Source of the DNA: Deltaproteobacteria bacterium
Lineage (GTDB): Bacteria > Myxococcota_A > JAADFL01
NCBI GenBank assembly: GCA_013152945.1
Contig: JAADFL010000212.1
Location: 27,548-91,547 of the forward strand
Direction: 5' to 3'
DNA: 64,000 nt
Shown here: one piece after another, positions 28,365-36,862 of the stretch
Layout: each line of letters begins with the position of its first letter
Numbering within the stretch: position 1 is the stretch's first letter
Notes under the pieces: generated by a model
The model's database searches: none
Told to the model about the DNA's origin: nothing
What the model saw: the letters and a program-made list of their open reading frames with translations, nothing else
Made by a program: the position numbers and the translations under genes

Positions 28365-29398
28365 CACCAATACTCCCTGGTTCGTTTCATTAAAAGGAAA
28401 ACAAAGAACGGCACGCCGATAAAAGAAGTCACGATTCCGATGGGTATCACCAGGGGCGTCCAGAGGGTCCTGCCTGCCGTGTCCGCAGCCACAAGAATAA
28501 TCCCTCCCACCAGCCCGGAACCTGCCAGCAGGAACCTGTGGTCGTTTCCAATGATCATGCGCGTAATGTGTGGGGCTACAAGCCCAATGAACCCGATGAC
28601 CCCGGTGAAGCTGATACAGCCGGCGGTTATCAGAGACGCCGCCGCCACACTCCATATCCTCAATCGATCAGGGTTGACCCCCAATGCCATGGCAGACTCG
28701 TCGCCGTAGGCCAGGAGATTAAAATCCCACGCACTACGTAGAAGCAGCGGAAATGGAGCAAGAATCATGACGGCAGCCAATCCGATTTCAGGCCATCCTA
28801 CCCTGGAAAGACTGCCGAAAAACCAAAATACGATTTCATAAACCTGTTGCATGGTTCCTGTGTATTGGAAAAGGGAAGTAAGTGATGAAAACAGAAACAT
28901 CAATGCTATACCCGACAGGATCATGGTCTCGGATGAGGCCTTTTTCAACTTGGCTATTAGAATCATGACAGCCGCTGATAACAGGGAAAAAAGAAATGCA
29001 CCGCCGGCCACTCCATAGAGGAGACTTCCAGTGCCCAAAAAAATAATGGCAGTTACGGCTCCGAACCCTGCGGCCGATCCCACGCCAAGCGTAAAAGGTG
29101 AAGCGAGCGGGTTGCAAAGAACGACTTGAAATATCGTACCGGCCACCCCAAGCCCGAAGCCCACAAGTACGGCCATTAGAATACGGGGAAATCTCAGCAT
29201 CCAGATGATACCAAAGCTGCGGCCCGTATCTTTGAATAAAGATGCAAGCACTGTCCCAAGCCCAATGCCGGACGCACCCACACATAGACCGATTGCCATG
29301 ACAGTAAGAAGCACGAGGCACAGGGAGACCAGAAAAAAAATTTTTCTTTTGATGTCGGCTTCATAGCTTATAAAGACGGCTTCAACACCAGTACTCAT
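28364..29398 (-). CDS. FecCD/BtuC-family importer permease
   Basis: This 344-residue membrane protein has about ten hydrophobic segments and the FecCD signature features LRFPRILMAVLVGFGLGVAG, NPLASPFTLGVGSAAGFGA and FIGLVAPHITRMIIGNDHR. The family imports ferric siderophores, haem or corrinoids. I chose the ATG at 29398 because it overlaps the stop of the binding-protein gene (ATGA) and gives the usual family length; the frame stays open further upstream but without homology-like sequence. Confidence 0.92.
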   Translation of the reverse strand: MSTGVEAVFISYEADIKRKIFFLVSLCLVLLTVMAIGLCVGASGIGLGTVLASLFKDTGRSFGIIWMLRFPRILMAVLVGFGLGVAGTIFQVVLCNPLASPFTLGVGSAAGFGAVTAIIFLGTGSLLYGVAGGAFLFSLLSAAVMILIAKLKKASSETMILSGIALMFLFSSLTSLFQYTGTMQQVYEIVFWFFGSLSRVGWPEIGLAAVMILAPFPLLLRSAWDFNLLAYGDESAMALGVNPDRLRIWSVAAASLITAGCISFTGVIGFIGLVAPHITRMIIGNDHRFLLAGSGLVGGIILVAADTAGRTLWTPLVIPIGIVTSFIGVPFFVFLLMKRTREYW

Positions 29399-30459
29399 TT
29401 GCCGGTCTCCTGAAAACCGCTTGATACATAAACACCGCGGTAGGATATACCCTGAAAAATCTCGATGTATTCCCTGTGCCATGCCTTTGGATCCAGGTCG
29501 GGAAAAAGTTTTGGATAAAACCACCGTGCCAGGTAAGCCATGCCGATGATAGCACGTGGCCCGGTCCAAATGGCGCTGTCCATTACATGGACCCTTCCGT
29601 AAGCTACGGCCGCTATGTGTTGCCAGGCCGGGCGCTTCATGATTTCCTCTTTTTGCCTGTTGAAAACCGCAGGGGTCTTGAGGGAGTACCCGCCACCCCA
29701 GGCTGCCGCTTTTACTATTACGTCCGGGTTTTGGGAAACCACCCACTCAGGTGTTACCCGGGGGTACGGGATAGAAAATCCGGAGGCGATATTTCTCCCA
29801 CCAGCGAGCGTGCACATATCGTGGCCCCCGGATCCCGGCGCTACTGTGTGGTAGTCCGTATAGTTTTCGATATAGACTGAAGTCCTTTTTTTCACCAGCC
29901 CAAGCCTTTTTATTAGTTTGTCCAAGTGAAGTTTGTGCCAATCACAAAAACGCCTGGCCTCCTTTTCCCGCCCCAGAAGACGCCCCATGGTCATGACCTC
30001 GCGTTCCAGCGTGTCCTCCTTGTAGAAATCGAGGCGAAGGACCTTGACACCGAACGGGGCCATCTTTTTCTCCAGTTCCGGTCCGGGGTTGCGGCTGTAT
30101 GCAACGACTATGTCGGGATGCAGGGCGACAATGGCCTCGATGTTTGCCTCACGCCAACTGCCTACCCTGGATTTTTGGGCCAGGTCGCCCCAGAAATCCC
30201 GGTTCCGCACGATCTCGGAAAAGACCCCGACAACCAGATCCTGGGCCTTCAGGGTTCGAAGAACCTCCAGAACATCCGAGTTCAGAGCCACTATCCGCTT
30301 GATGGGTAGAGAGACCTCGATTTTTCTACCCATGGAGTCCAAAACTGTTATGGAAGTACCAAGTGCGGTTTTTCCCTGCAACAGGATAGACATTGCAACC
30401 AGCATCCGACAAAAGTGTAAAAGTCTTTTCTGGGAAACAATAGTGTGCATGTCAATCAT
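29395..30459 (-). CDS. periplasmic metal-chelate/tetrapyrrole-binding protein (BtuF/FecB-like)
   Basis: This 354-residue protein has a signal peptide (hydrophobic region about 13-33) and the two-lobed class III binding-protein pattern: TVLDSMGRKIEVSLPIKRIVALNSD at the start of lobe one, LHPDIVVAY, then TLAGGRNIA and VVSQNPDVIVKAAAW in lobe two. The family delivers siderophores, haem or cobalamin to FecCD-type permeases. Its stop overlaps the permease start, and it follows the TonB receptor gene after 14 nt. No ligand-specific residue can be named with confidence. Confidence 0.88.
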   Translation of the reverse strand: MIDMHTIVSQKRLLHFCRMLVAMSILLQGKTALGTSITVLDSMGRKIEVSLPIKRIVALNSDVLEVLRTLKAQDLVVGVFSEIVRNRDFWGDLAQKSRVGSWREANIEAIVALHPDIVVAYSRNPGPELEKKMAPFGVKVLRLDFYKEDTLEREVMTMGRLLGREKEARRFCDWHKLHLDKLIKRLGLVKKRTSVYIENYTDYHTVAPGSGGHDMCTLAGGRNIASGFSIPYPRVTPEWVVSQNPDVIVKAAAWGGGYSLKTPAVFNRQKEEIMKRPAWQHIAAVAYGRVHVMDSAIWTGPRAIIGMAYLARWFYPKLFPDLDPKAWHREYIEIFQGISYRGVYVSSGFQETGK

Positions 30460-30473
30460 GTTGCATGGGCTTC

Positions 30474-32747
30474 CTAGTACCTCGCCATGGCGTTTAGATA
30501 CACTGCACGACCCGGCGAGCGATAGTACGAGTAGTAATGTTTGTCGAGAATATTATTTGCCAGCACGCCGACCCTGAAATGTTTGCCTATTTGGTAATGC
30601 AATGCGGCGTCCAGCAGGAAATGCTCGTCGAAACTTCCGTACACCCCGCTGTAAGTATCCCTGTTCTCGTCGTCGCGGTATGCCTTACCTATCCAACTTC
30701 CCCGCAGCCTAAAAGTCAGGCCTTCAAATTTCATTCCCAACCAGCCGAAATATATATTTTTGGGCATATAAGTGGTGATTTTTCCTTCTGTTTGCGGCCT
30801 TGCGGAATTCGATGTAATTCGAGGATACTGATAGGTAAGCCCGGCTCCAAGTTCAAGCCATTTTGTAACTCGTTCGCTCAATTTCAGTTCCAGGCCTTCC
30901 ACCCTTGCCTCTGCGGCATTTAATTTCTGTTTTGTCTTTTCGTCGATGCTGGCGGTGTAAATCATGTTGTCAACAAAGCTCATGAACCAAACGATATTTG
31001 ACTTGAAGCCGATTTGTCTGATCCTGGATACCAGGCCTGCTTCCCAGCTCCATGTCCTCTCCGGTTTGAGTTTTGGGTTCGGCTTGTACGTGGTGCCGTA
31101 AAATGACCAGGTTTTGTAAAGTTCGTAAACGGTCGGCGGTCTGAAAGCTCTGCCTGCAGCAAAATTAAAACCGAGGAATTTCCATGGGTGGTAACTAACT
31201 CCGATCCTGGGATTGATGGCTGTTTCATTGTTTGCAGGATAGGTATCCTTAAGCCCGGCCTGGACATCTTCGCTTTTGCCATCATAGTTCCTCCATATGT
31301 CCAACCTGGCTCCTGCCGAGACAATGATCTTGTCATGCAGGATGCTCCATTGATCGAGCAGGAACAGGCCCCCATTGAATGCCTTGCCCTGGGTGGATGT
31401 GAGCATACCGTTCCTGGTACCTGTATCCCGCCAGTTTCCAAGTGATTCAGACACACTCGCGGCTGCTGGGAAAAAAAGGGAAAGCCCTCCTGCCAGATTG
31501 TTTCCGGCAAACAGGGCGGCATTAAGCTGCAACTCGGAATATACATTGAGGGACTGCGTGAAGTTGTACTTGCCCGGACCTCCGAAATTATCAGCTCCGC
31601 TTTTCGGCATTGAGTACCATCCCTCACGGTGCACGGCTCCCAACTTTGCAGACAGTGAAAGCCAGTTTGTGATTGTTGCTTTTGTTCGAATCCTTGCAAT
31701 TCTGCATATGTTTTCTGAAAAGTTCTCCATCATGTTATAAGGACTAAGACTGAAATAATGCGTATCATCGGCCGTAATTTTTCCCGAGTATATGGGTTCT
31801 CCGGAATCTGTAAAAAGGTATGTATGGGCATCGGAATAACCATAGTTGAAACGGCCCTCCGTGTATCCTATATTCAGGTCCAGGAATTTCCATGGATGAA
31901 AGTACAGGTCTATGTTCGCCCCCCAGACATTGTCGTGATTATTTCCCTTATCTCCCACCAGATAGGCGGGATCCCCTTTGCTGGTAGTAGTCTTGTTCCA
32001 TCCCGAGGCTGCAATTTCACCTGAACCTGTTTTCTCGGTTCTTACAACTTCTGCAGTCGGGTAACCACCGATGTACGTCCAATGGGCGGAAACCTTGAGG
32101 GAGAACCAATCCGTGAGCTTTTCACCATAGCTTCCGGCTAATCGCCCGGTAGAAAAGCTCCCGGCCGTTGTATCAAGTTCGATCTTCCTCTTTACAGGCT
32201 CGAACGAGCGAATATTTATCACCCCGCCCATGGCATATCCGCCGTAAGCCGGGGATGCGGGCCCGCTTAACAATTCAATCCTGTCCGCCATATCAGGTGA
32301 AATAGCCCACCATGGTACGCCTCCGCTGTAGCCGCCGTTCATGGGTATGCCATTTATCATGACCAGATTCTGTTTATTCGAGCCAAAGCCCCTGATGAAT
32401 ACACCTGCCAGTGAATCCATGGGCTTTGCGTGCCTTACCCATACTCCTGTCAAATTCGAGAAGGCCTCGTCCAGAGTCTGCACATTCCAGTCTTGCCAAT
32501 CCCGTTTATTAAGGACCTGAACCTCGAAAGGTATCTTTTCAGGGTCGCTGTTGATCCGTGTCGCCATAACCCTGGTTTCATAAATCAAAGCCTTAGGTTT
32601 TTTTTTCTTTTTATCAGTTCTCGCTTTTTCATTATTGGTTTTCCCTCGATTTTCCGATGTATCCTTCTCATGAGCCCACACCGGTTGCGACAGCGAAATC
32701 AACGCTATGGAACACAGCAGTAAGACCAACTTGATTGAACCAGGCAT
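30474..32747 (-). CDS. TonB-dependent outer-membrane receptor
   Basis: This 757-residue receptor has a signal peptide cleaved near Trp-Ala25 and then a Lys-rich stretch. A TonB-box-like ALIYETRVMATR segment leads into the plug domain (IRGFGSNKQNLVMINGIPM, GPASPAYGGYAMGGVINI). A 22-strand-type barrel follows, ending in Ala-Arg-Tyr. The barrel has an FRPPTVYELY...NPKLKPE pair resembling the FRAP/NPNL boxes of haem receptors, but similar boxes occur in BtuB-type receptors. It is the first gene of the importer-chelatase run. It starts at an ATG behind AAAGGAGG and has a promoter candidate about 55-85 nt upstream. Confidence 0.9.
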   Translation of the reverse strand: MPGSIKLVLLLCSIALISLSQPVWAHEKDTSENRGKTNNEKARTDKKKKKPKALIYETRVMATRINSDPEKIPFEVQVLNKRDWQDWNVQTLDEAFSNLTGVWVRHAKPMDSLAGVFIRGFGSNKQNLVMINGIPMNGGYSGGVPWWAISPDMADRIELLSGPASPAYGGYAMGGVINIRSFEPVKRKIELDTTAGSFSTGRLAGSYGEKLTDWFSLKVSAHWTYIGGYPTAEVVRTEKTGSGEIAASGWNKTTTSKGDPAYLVGDKGNNHDNVWGANIDLYFHPWKFLDLNIGYTEGRFNYGYSDAHTYLFTDSGEPIYSGKITADDTHYFSLSPYNMMENFSENICRIARIRTKATITNWLSLSAKLGAVHREGWYSMPKSGADNFGGPGKYNFTQSLNVYSELQLNAALFAGNNLAGGLSLFFPAAASVSESLGNWRDTGTRNGMLTSTQGKAFNGGLFLLDQWSILHDKIIVSAGARLDIWRNYDGKSEDVQAGLKDTYPANNETAINPRIGVSYHPWKFLGFNFAAGRAFRPPTVYELYKTWSFYGTTYKPNPKLKPERTWSWEAGLVSRIRQIGFKSNIVWFMSFVDNMIYTASIDEKTKQKLNAAEARVEGLELKLSERVTKWLELGAGLTYQYPRITSNSARPQTEGKITTYMPKNIYFGWLGMKFEGLTFRLRGSWIGKAYRDDENRDTYSGVYGSFDEHFLLDAALHYQIGKHFRVGVLANNILDKHYYSYYRSPGRAVYLNAMARY

Positions 32748-32803
32748 CGTTTACCTCCTTTGGACTGGACACTAGGTAGCACTAATATCCAAAAAGTAAT
32801 CGC

Positions 32804-32833
32804 ACAGTAGCATATTTTTAAATATCGTGGCAA
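32804..32833 (-). promoter_or_regulatory. promoter candidate of TonB-receptor operon with inverted repeat in spacer
   Basis: On the minus strand TTGCCA (32833-32828) and TACTGT (32809-32804), the latter preceded by an extended TGC, are spaced by 18 bp. The spacer holds the inverted repeat ATATTT-N2-AAATAT (32812-32825), a possible operator for a metal- or haem-responsive repressor. The ATG lies about 57 nt downstream. No B12-box of a cobalamin riboswitch was seen in the leader. Confidence 0.45.
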
Positions 32834-32844
32834 CAATATTTTTG

Positions 32845-32869
32845 GCCGGGCCAAGGCCGGCTTTTTTTT
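32845..32869 (+). terminator. plus-oriented hairpin followed by eight T
   Basis: GCCGG (32845-32849) and CCGGC (32857-32861) can pair across a 7-nt loop and are followed by a run of T on the plus strand. Both flanking genes are on the minus strand, so in the expected direction the hairpin lacks a U tract. It could stop antisense transcripts, or it may be chance. Confidence 0.3.
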
Positions 32870-33011
32870 AAGGCCTTTGCCGAGAGGCATTTTGAACCCG
32901 CATGCTTTGGTAAAGCTTGCACGGGGATGAAGGCAGGGGCAATCTTTCAAACAAAAAATATTATGGGTAAGGACTCTAGAGAGCCGGGAACCTTATCCGT
33001 TCCAGGTAATC

Positions 33012-33662
33012 TTACTTTTTCTCATTCCCTTGTTCCATGCCTTGATCCAATAAATCCACCTGTGGATCCGGTGGCTCGGGAAGAAACGTCAAGCCCTTGA
33101 CCAGGACATAGGCTGCCTGGAGATAGGAGGTGGGGCAAAGAGGAAAACATTCCTTGCAGCTCTCACACTCCCTGGCTGCAATCTCCGGTATGAAGCTGAT
33201 TTCTTTCCTTATTCCCCTGTCTATGAATCCGATGGCGTTCTTTTTTTTCACTTCTGCACAATACCGCACGCACAGACCGCAATGAACGCAAAAAGACGCC
33301 TGTTGCTGAAACCTGTCCTTTTCAGCTCCGTATTCCCTTGCCATGTCCTGAATTATCGGTGCATCCGGAGCACGGGCGAGTAATAATTCCAGGAGAGTCT
33401 TGCGAATTTTATCTATCTTCTTGGATCTGGTCCTTACCTTGAGGTTTTTTTCAGCCTGATACACGCATGATACCACGAGCTTGGTCCGGCCGTTCTTTTC
33501 CGCCTCGACAAGGCAGAGCCTGCATGCGCCGTATGGTTTGAGCTTCTCATGGTAACAAAGTGTAGGTATGGATATGTCGGCCCTTTTCGCCGCCTCCAAG
33601 AGAGTATCACCTTTCTTTGCAATGACTTCCTTTCCATCGATCTGCATGTGGATGTCACTCAT
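33012..33662 (-). CDS. bamI: BamI-like NuoG-type iron-sulfur protein
   Basis: This 216-residue protein corresponds to the N-terminal part of NuoG/HydA-type subunits. It has a [2Fe-2S] ferredoxin domain with Cys36, 47, 50 and 66, then two [4Fe-4S] sites (Cys125, 128, 131, 135 and Cys166, 169, 172, 176). There is no molybdopterin domain, as expected for an electron-transfer subunit. It overlaps the end of the NuoF-like gene by 8 nt and closes the bam-type operon. In the class II benzoyl-CoA reductase complex this subunit would pass electrons between the NADH-linked module and the Hdr module. The order and content match bamI, but assignment rests on context. Confidence 0.8.
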   Translation of the reverse strand: MSDIHMQIDGKEVIAKKGDTLLEAAKRADISIPTLCYHEKLKPYGACRLCLVEAEKNGRTKLVVSCVYQAEKNLKVRTRSKKIDKIRKTLLELLLARAPDAPIIQDMAREYGAEKDRFQQQASFCVHCGLCVRYCAEVKKKNAIGFIDRGIRKEISFIPEIAARECESCKECFPLCPTSYLQAAYVLVKGLTFLPEPPDPQVDLLDQGMEQGNEKK

Positions 33663-35583
33663 CGACCGTCACCTTTTTTATGCTTCTTTGTTCCTCTGGC
33701 AAAGGCGGTGGAACAGGCTCGCCTGAAATCTTTTTCACAGCGCTGAAACGGGCCGGACAGACCTCGGAGCATACCCCGCAGGCCGTGCACTTGTCCTGGT
33801 TGATGACGTGTATCACTTGTTTGCCGCCCTCTATCGCCTGGGAAGGACAATTCCTAAGGCAGATCATGCATCCCTTGCACTTTTCCGGATCAATGTAATA
33901 CGAGACCAGTGATCTGCATGACATCGCCGGGCACCGCTTCTCCTTGATATGCGCCTCGTATTCGTCCCTGAAGTAACGCAGGGTGCTCAAGAATGGGTTG
34001 CCTGCGCTTTTTCCAAGTGCGCAAAGTGAAGCTTCTTTCAGGGCCTCGGACAAGTCCTCCAGGGTTTCAATGTCGCCCTCTTTTCCCCTTCCCTCACATA
34101 TGTCGGTCAGGATCCTTTCCATGTGTCTCAAACCTTCACGGCAGGGCAGACACTTGCCGCAGGATTCGTCGGCCAGAAAAGAAGTGAAGTACCTTGCCAC
34201 ATCAACCATGCAGGTATCTTCGTCCATTACTATCATGCCGCCCGACCCCATCATGGATCCGGCTTTAGTGAGCTCGTCGAAACCTACCGGCAGGTCCAAT
34301 TTTTCTTCAGGAAGGCATCCGCCCGATGGTCCGCCTGTCTGCACGGCCTTGAACTTCTTACCCCCGGGTATGCCTCCGCCGATCTTGTAGATGATGTCCC
34401 GGAGCGTCATGCCCATCGGAACCTCGACAAGACCGGTGTTGGTTATCTTGCCAACGAGGGAAAAGATCTTTGTGCCCTTGCTTCCTTGTGTGCCTATCTT
34501 CGTGAACCAATCCGCGCCATGGTTTATAATGAGCGGCACATTGGCCCATGTCTCTACATTGTTCAATACGCTCGGCTTGTCCCACAGGCCCCGGACATTC
34601 GAGCGGATGTACTTGGGCCTTGGCTCACCAACGCGGCCTTCCAGGGCTGCCATTAGGGCCGTGGATTCGCCGCATACGAAAGCGCCTGCGCCCCTATGAA
34701 CCTCGACAGAGAAGTCGAAACCCGACCCAAGGATGTTCTTGCCCAGCAATCCGTATTCCTTTGCCTTTTCGATGGCGATGGTGATGTTCTCCACGGCAAG
34801 GGGATACTCCTGCCTTACGTATACGTAACCCTGGTGGGCTCCGATTGCATATCCCCCAATAATGAGTCCTTCCAGTACAGAGTGTGGATTGCCTTCCAGC
34901 AAGGCACGGTCCATGAAGGCTCCGGGATCGCCTTCGTCAGCGTTCACGATTACATACTTGGTTTCGTCAGGTGCATTGCGGGAGCCTTCCCATTTCCTGC
35001 CTGTGGGGAAACCTGCGCCTCCCCTTCCGCGCAGGTTGGATTTCTTTACCTCTTCGATGACCTGTTCCGGGCCCATATCCGTAAGGACCCTTAAGAGAGC
35101 CGAATAACCGCCGATCGCCAGGTAGTCTTCGATTTTCTTGGGATCGATCTTTATATTGTGGTCTATCAAACGTCGTTCCTGATTTGCATAAAAAGGAATA
35201 TCTGATTCATGAACCGATCTTTCACCGGTCACAGTGTCGAGATATGCCAGGCGCTCAATCACCTCCTTGTCCCTGACGGTGCGTGACAAGATCTCGGGAA
35301 CGTCCTCTGGTTTGACCTGGAGATAACACGTTCCTTCCGGGTATATCACCACCACGGGGCCCCTTTCACAGAAACCCGGGCAACCAGTCCCCTTGGTTTC
35401 CACAGATGCACTAAGCCCCTGCTTTTCGATCTCTGTCTCAAAGGCGTTTATGACATCACGCGCTCCAAGGGCCAGGCAACCCGAACCTGCACATACGGAA
35501 ATACGCGGCGTGGAATTATCCCGGTCTTCCATGACTTGTTGTCTGAATTTCTCCAGCTCTTTCGATGAAGTAAAACGCGCCAT
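33655..35583 (-). CDS. bamH: BamH-like NADH-binding NuoF-type subunit
   Basis: This 642-residue flavoprotein has an N-terminal thioredoxin-like [2Fe-2S] domain (Cys31, 36, 68, 72). The NuoF core follows, with the NADH/FMN loop GRGGAGFPTGRKW (186-198). Next come a SLBB region and the N3 [4Fe-4S] motif ESCGKCLPC (Cys475, 478, 481 with Cys521). A C-terminal 2x[4Fe-4S] ferredoxin completes it (Cys569, 572, 575, 579 and 599, 602, 605, 609). This is the HydB/NuoF-like layout used in electron-bifurcating complexes and in BamH. It would take up or give electrons to NAD(H). It is separated from the NuoE-like gene by 9 nt and overlaps the next gene. Confidence 0.88.
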   Translation of the reverse strand: MARFTSSKELEKFRQQVMEDRDNSTPRISVCAGSGCLALGARDVINAFETEIEKQGLSASVETKGTGCPGFCERGPVVVIYPEGTCYLQVKPEDVPEILSRTVRDKEVIERLAYLDTVTGERSVHESDIPFYANQERRLIDHNIKIDPKKIEDYLAIGGYSALLRVLTDMGPEQVIEEVKKSNLRGRGGAGFPTGRKWEGSRNAPDETKYVIVNADEGDPGAFMDRALLEGNPHSVLEGLIIGGYAIGAHQGYVYVRQEYPLAVENITIAIEKAKEYGLLGKNILGSGFDFSVEVHRGAGAFVCGESTALMAALEGRVGEPRPKYIRSNVRGLWDKPSVLNNVETWANVPLIINHGADWFTKIGTQGSKGTKIFSLVGKITNTGLVEVPMGMTLRDIIYKIGGGIPGGKKFKAVQTGGPSGGCLPEEKLDLPVGFDELTKAGSMMGSGGMIVMDEDTCMVDVARYFTSFLADESCGKCLPCREGLRHMERILTDICEGRGKEGDIETLEDLSEALKEASLCALGKSAGNPFLSTLRYFRDEYEAHIKEKRCPAMSCRSLVSYYIDPEKCKGCMICLRNCPSQAIEGGKQVIHVINQDKCTACGVCSEVCPARFSAVKKISGEPVPPPLPEEQRSIKKVTVDE

Positions 35584-35592
35584 GATCTCCCT

Positions 35593-36045
35593 CTACTCGT
35601 AGCTTTTCAGCAAGTTTGGAACATCGGCGGACGACAACTTGCCATGGGCCTTTCCATCGATTTCAACCACTGGGCCGAGTGCACAGCATCCAAGGCAATT
35701 TACTGTCTCGAGGCTGAACTTGAGATCAGAGTCGGTCTCTCCGGCCTTTATTCCGGTTTCTTCCTGTATCGTTTCAAGGATACGCGGCGCACCACGCACA
35801 TGGCAGGCCGTTCCCATGCACACGTTTATTTCATGGCGGCCCTTCGGAACCAGGCTGAAGGCCTTGTAAAAAGTAGAAATATTACGGATGCGCGTCATGG
35901 GAACATTCAGCTTTTCAGCAACCCTCTCCAGGGCCTTGCCCGGAAGCCAATGGTTCTTTGATTGAATTTCCAGCATAACCTGTATCAGGGCGCTTGCCTC
36001 GCCATGGTGTCTGTCAATGATTTGATTGATTTCTTCGATATCCAT
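35593..36045 (-). CDS. bamG: BamG-like NuoE-type [2Fe-2S] subunit
   Basis: This 150-residue protein has the NuoE/HydC layout: an N-terminal helical bundle and a thioredoxin-like domain with the [2Fe-2S] ligands Cys76, Cys81 (CMGTACH), Cys117 and Cys121 (CLGCC). NuoE subunits pair with NuoF to oxidise or reduce NAD(H). The gene lies between the MvhD-like and NuoF-like genes, which is the bamF-G-H order. The gap to bamF (55 bp) is the largest inside the operon but shows no terminator. Confidence 0.88.
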   Translation of the reverse strand: MDIEEINQIIDRHHGEASALIQVMLEIQSKNHWLPGKALERVAEKLNVPMTRIRNISTFYKAFSLVPKGRHEINVCMGTACHVRGAPRILETIQEETGIKAGETDSDLKFSLETVNCLGCCALGPVVEIDGKAHGKLSSADVPNLLKSYE

Positions 36046-36100
36046 TTCCAGTTTACCGGTCCCATCCTTTCTTCAAACACACATCGCCGGGCCGGACAAT

Positions 36101-36862
36101 TCAAGCAAGGGCATAGTTTCCAAGCTCTTGATCATACCTGACAAGGCCCAGCCTCGATGAGTCGTTCATGTACTTTGCCACAGAAGACGGGCTTATTCCC
36201 AACTTCTCGGATATTTCCTTTTGTGAAAGGCGCACGTTCTTCAAGAGCAGCATGATTTGGCTCATAACAATCTTTACTGCAATCGAATCTTGAAAGAACC
36301 TTTCGAATTCATCACTGTCGAAGAATTCGTAGTACGCCTTTTCCGTTCTTTCCAGGGTGTTCAACCTGTGTGTCAACACCAGCTTAACGTAGGGCGCTAT
36401 ACTTTTTACCGCAGTGAGCCTGAACCGCAGTGTATCATCATCCAGACCTTCTGTTTTTCCGAGAGGTCCTGTTTCCTCAATCTCTCTGCCGAACTCGTTC
36501 ATGAACTTGGAAAATTCGATTCCCTCGCCGGCAGATACCCATTCAAGTCTCAATCTTTTGGGATTGAGACCGATGTAATCTAAAATTTTCCTAGCAACAT
36601 GAAATAGACCATATGCATTGAAATTTCCGCTGCTCACATAATGGCAGTCGCCAAGGTGACAGCCGCCGATGAACATCCCGTCATGTCCATCCGAAAAGGC
36701 CCGCAGGATGTGTAACAGGTCCACCCTGCCGGAGCACATGACTCTCATGAGCCTTATGTACGGCGGATATTGAAACCTGGAGACTCCGCACAGATCCGCC
36801 CCTGCATAGCAACACCAATTACATACGATCCCGATTATCTTGGGCTGAAATTCACTACTCAT
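36101..36862 (-). CDS. bamF: BamF-like MvhD subunit with C-terminal winged-helix-like domain
   Basis: This is a 253-residue protein from the ATG at 36862, which overlaps the end of the HdrA-like gene by 8 nt. The N-terminal part is an MvhD/FlpD delta subunit with Cys14, Cys17, Cys18, Cys25, Cys43, Cys68 and Cys73 (GGCHLGDCHY), which binds a [2Fe-2S] cluster and passes electrons to HdrA-type flavoproteins. The Geobacter BamF is reported to contain selenocysteine; here all positions are Cys and no in-frame TGA is seen. Residues about 200-253 (LSQKEISEKLGISPSSVAKYM, then a wing) look like a helix-turn-helix. Whether it binds DNA is unknown. Confidence 0.85.
   Translation of the reverse strand: MSSEFQPKIIGIVCNWCCYAGADLCGVSRFQYPPYIRLMRVMCSGRVDLLHILRAFSDGHDGMFIGGCHLGDCHYVSSGNFNAYGLFHVARKILDYIGLNPKRLRLEWVSAGEGIEFSKFMNEFGREIEETGPLGKTEGLDDDTLRFRLTAVKSIAPYVKLVLTHRLNTLERTEKAYYEFFDSDEFERFFQDSIAVKIVMSQIMLLLKNVRLSQKEISEKLGISPSSVAKYMNDSSRLGLVRYDQELGNYALA

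Noticed and set aside
30474-32747. Assigning the TonB receptor as a haem receptor from the FRPP/NPKL boxes
   Set aside because: Similar boxes occur in other TonB receptors, including BtuB-type, and no diagnostic His could be placed between them.
32748-33011. Cobalamin riboswitch before the TonB receptor gene
   Set aside because: I looked for the conserved B12 box and a fitting leader and found neither; the leader is short and AT-rich.
36101-36862. Selenocysteine in the BamF-like protein
   Set aside because: The frame has Cys codons at the cluster positions and no in-frame TGA, so no recoding is needed.
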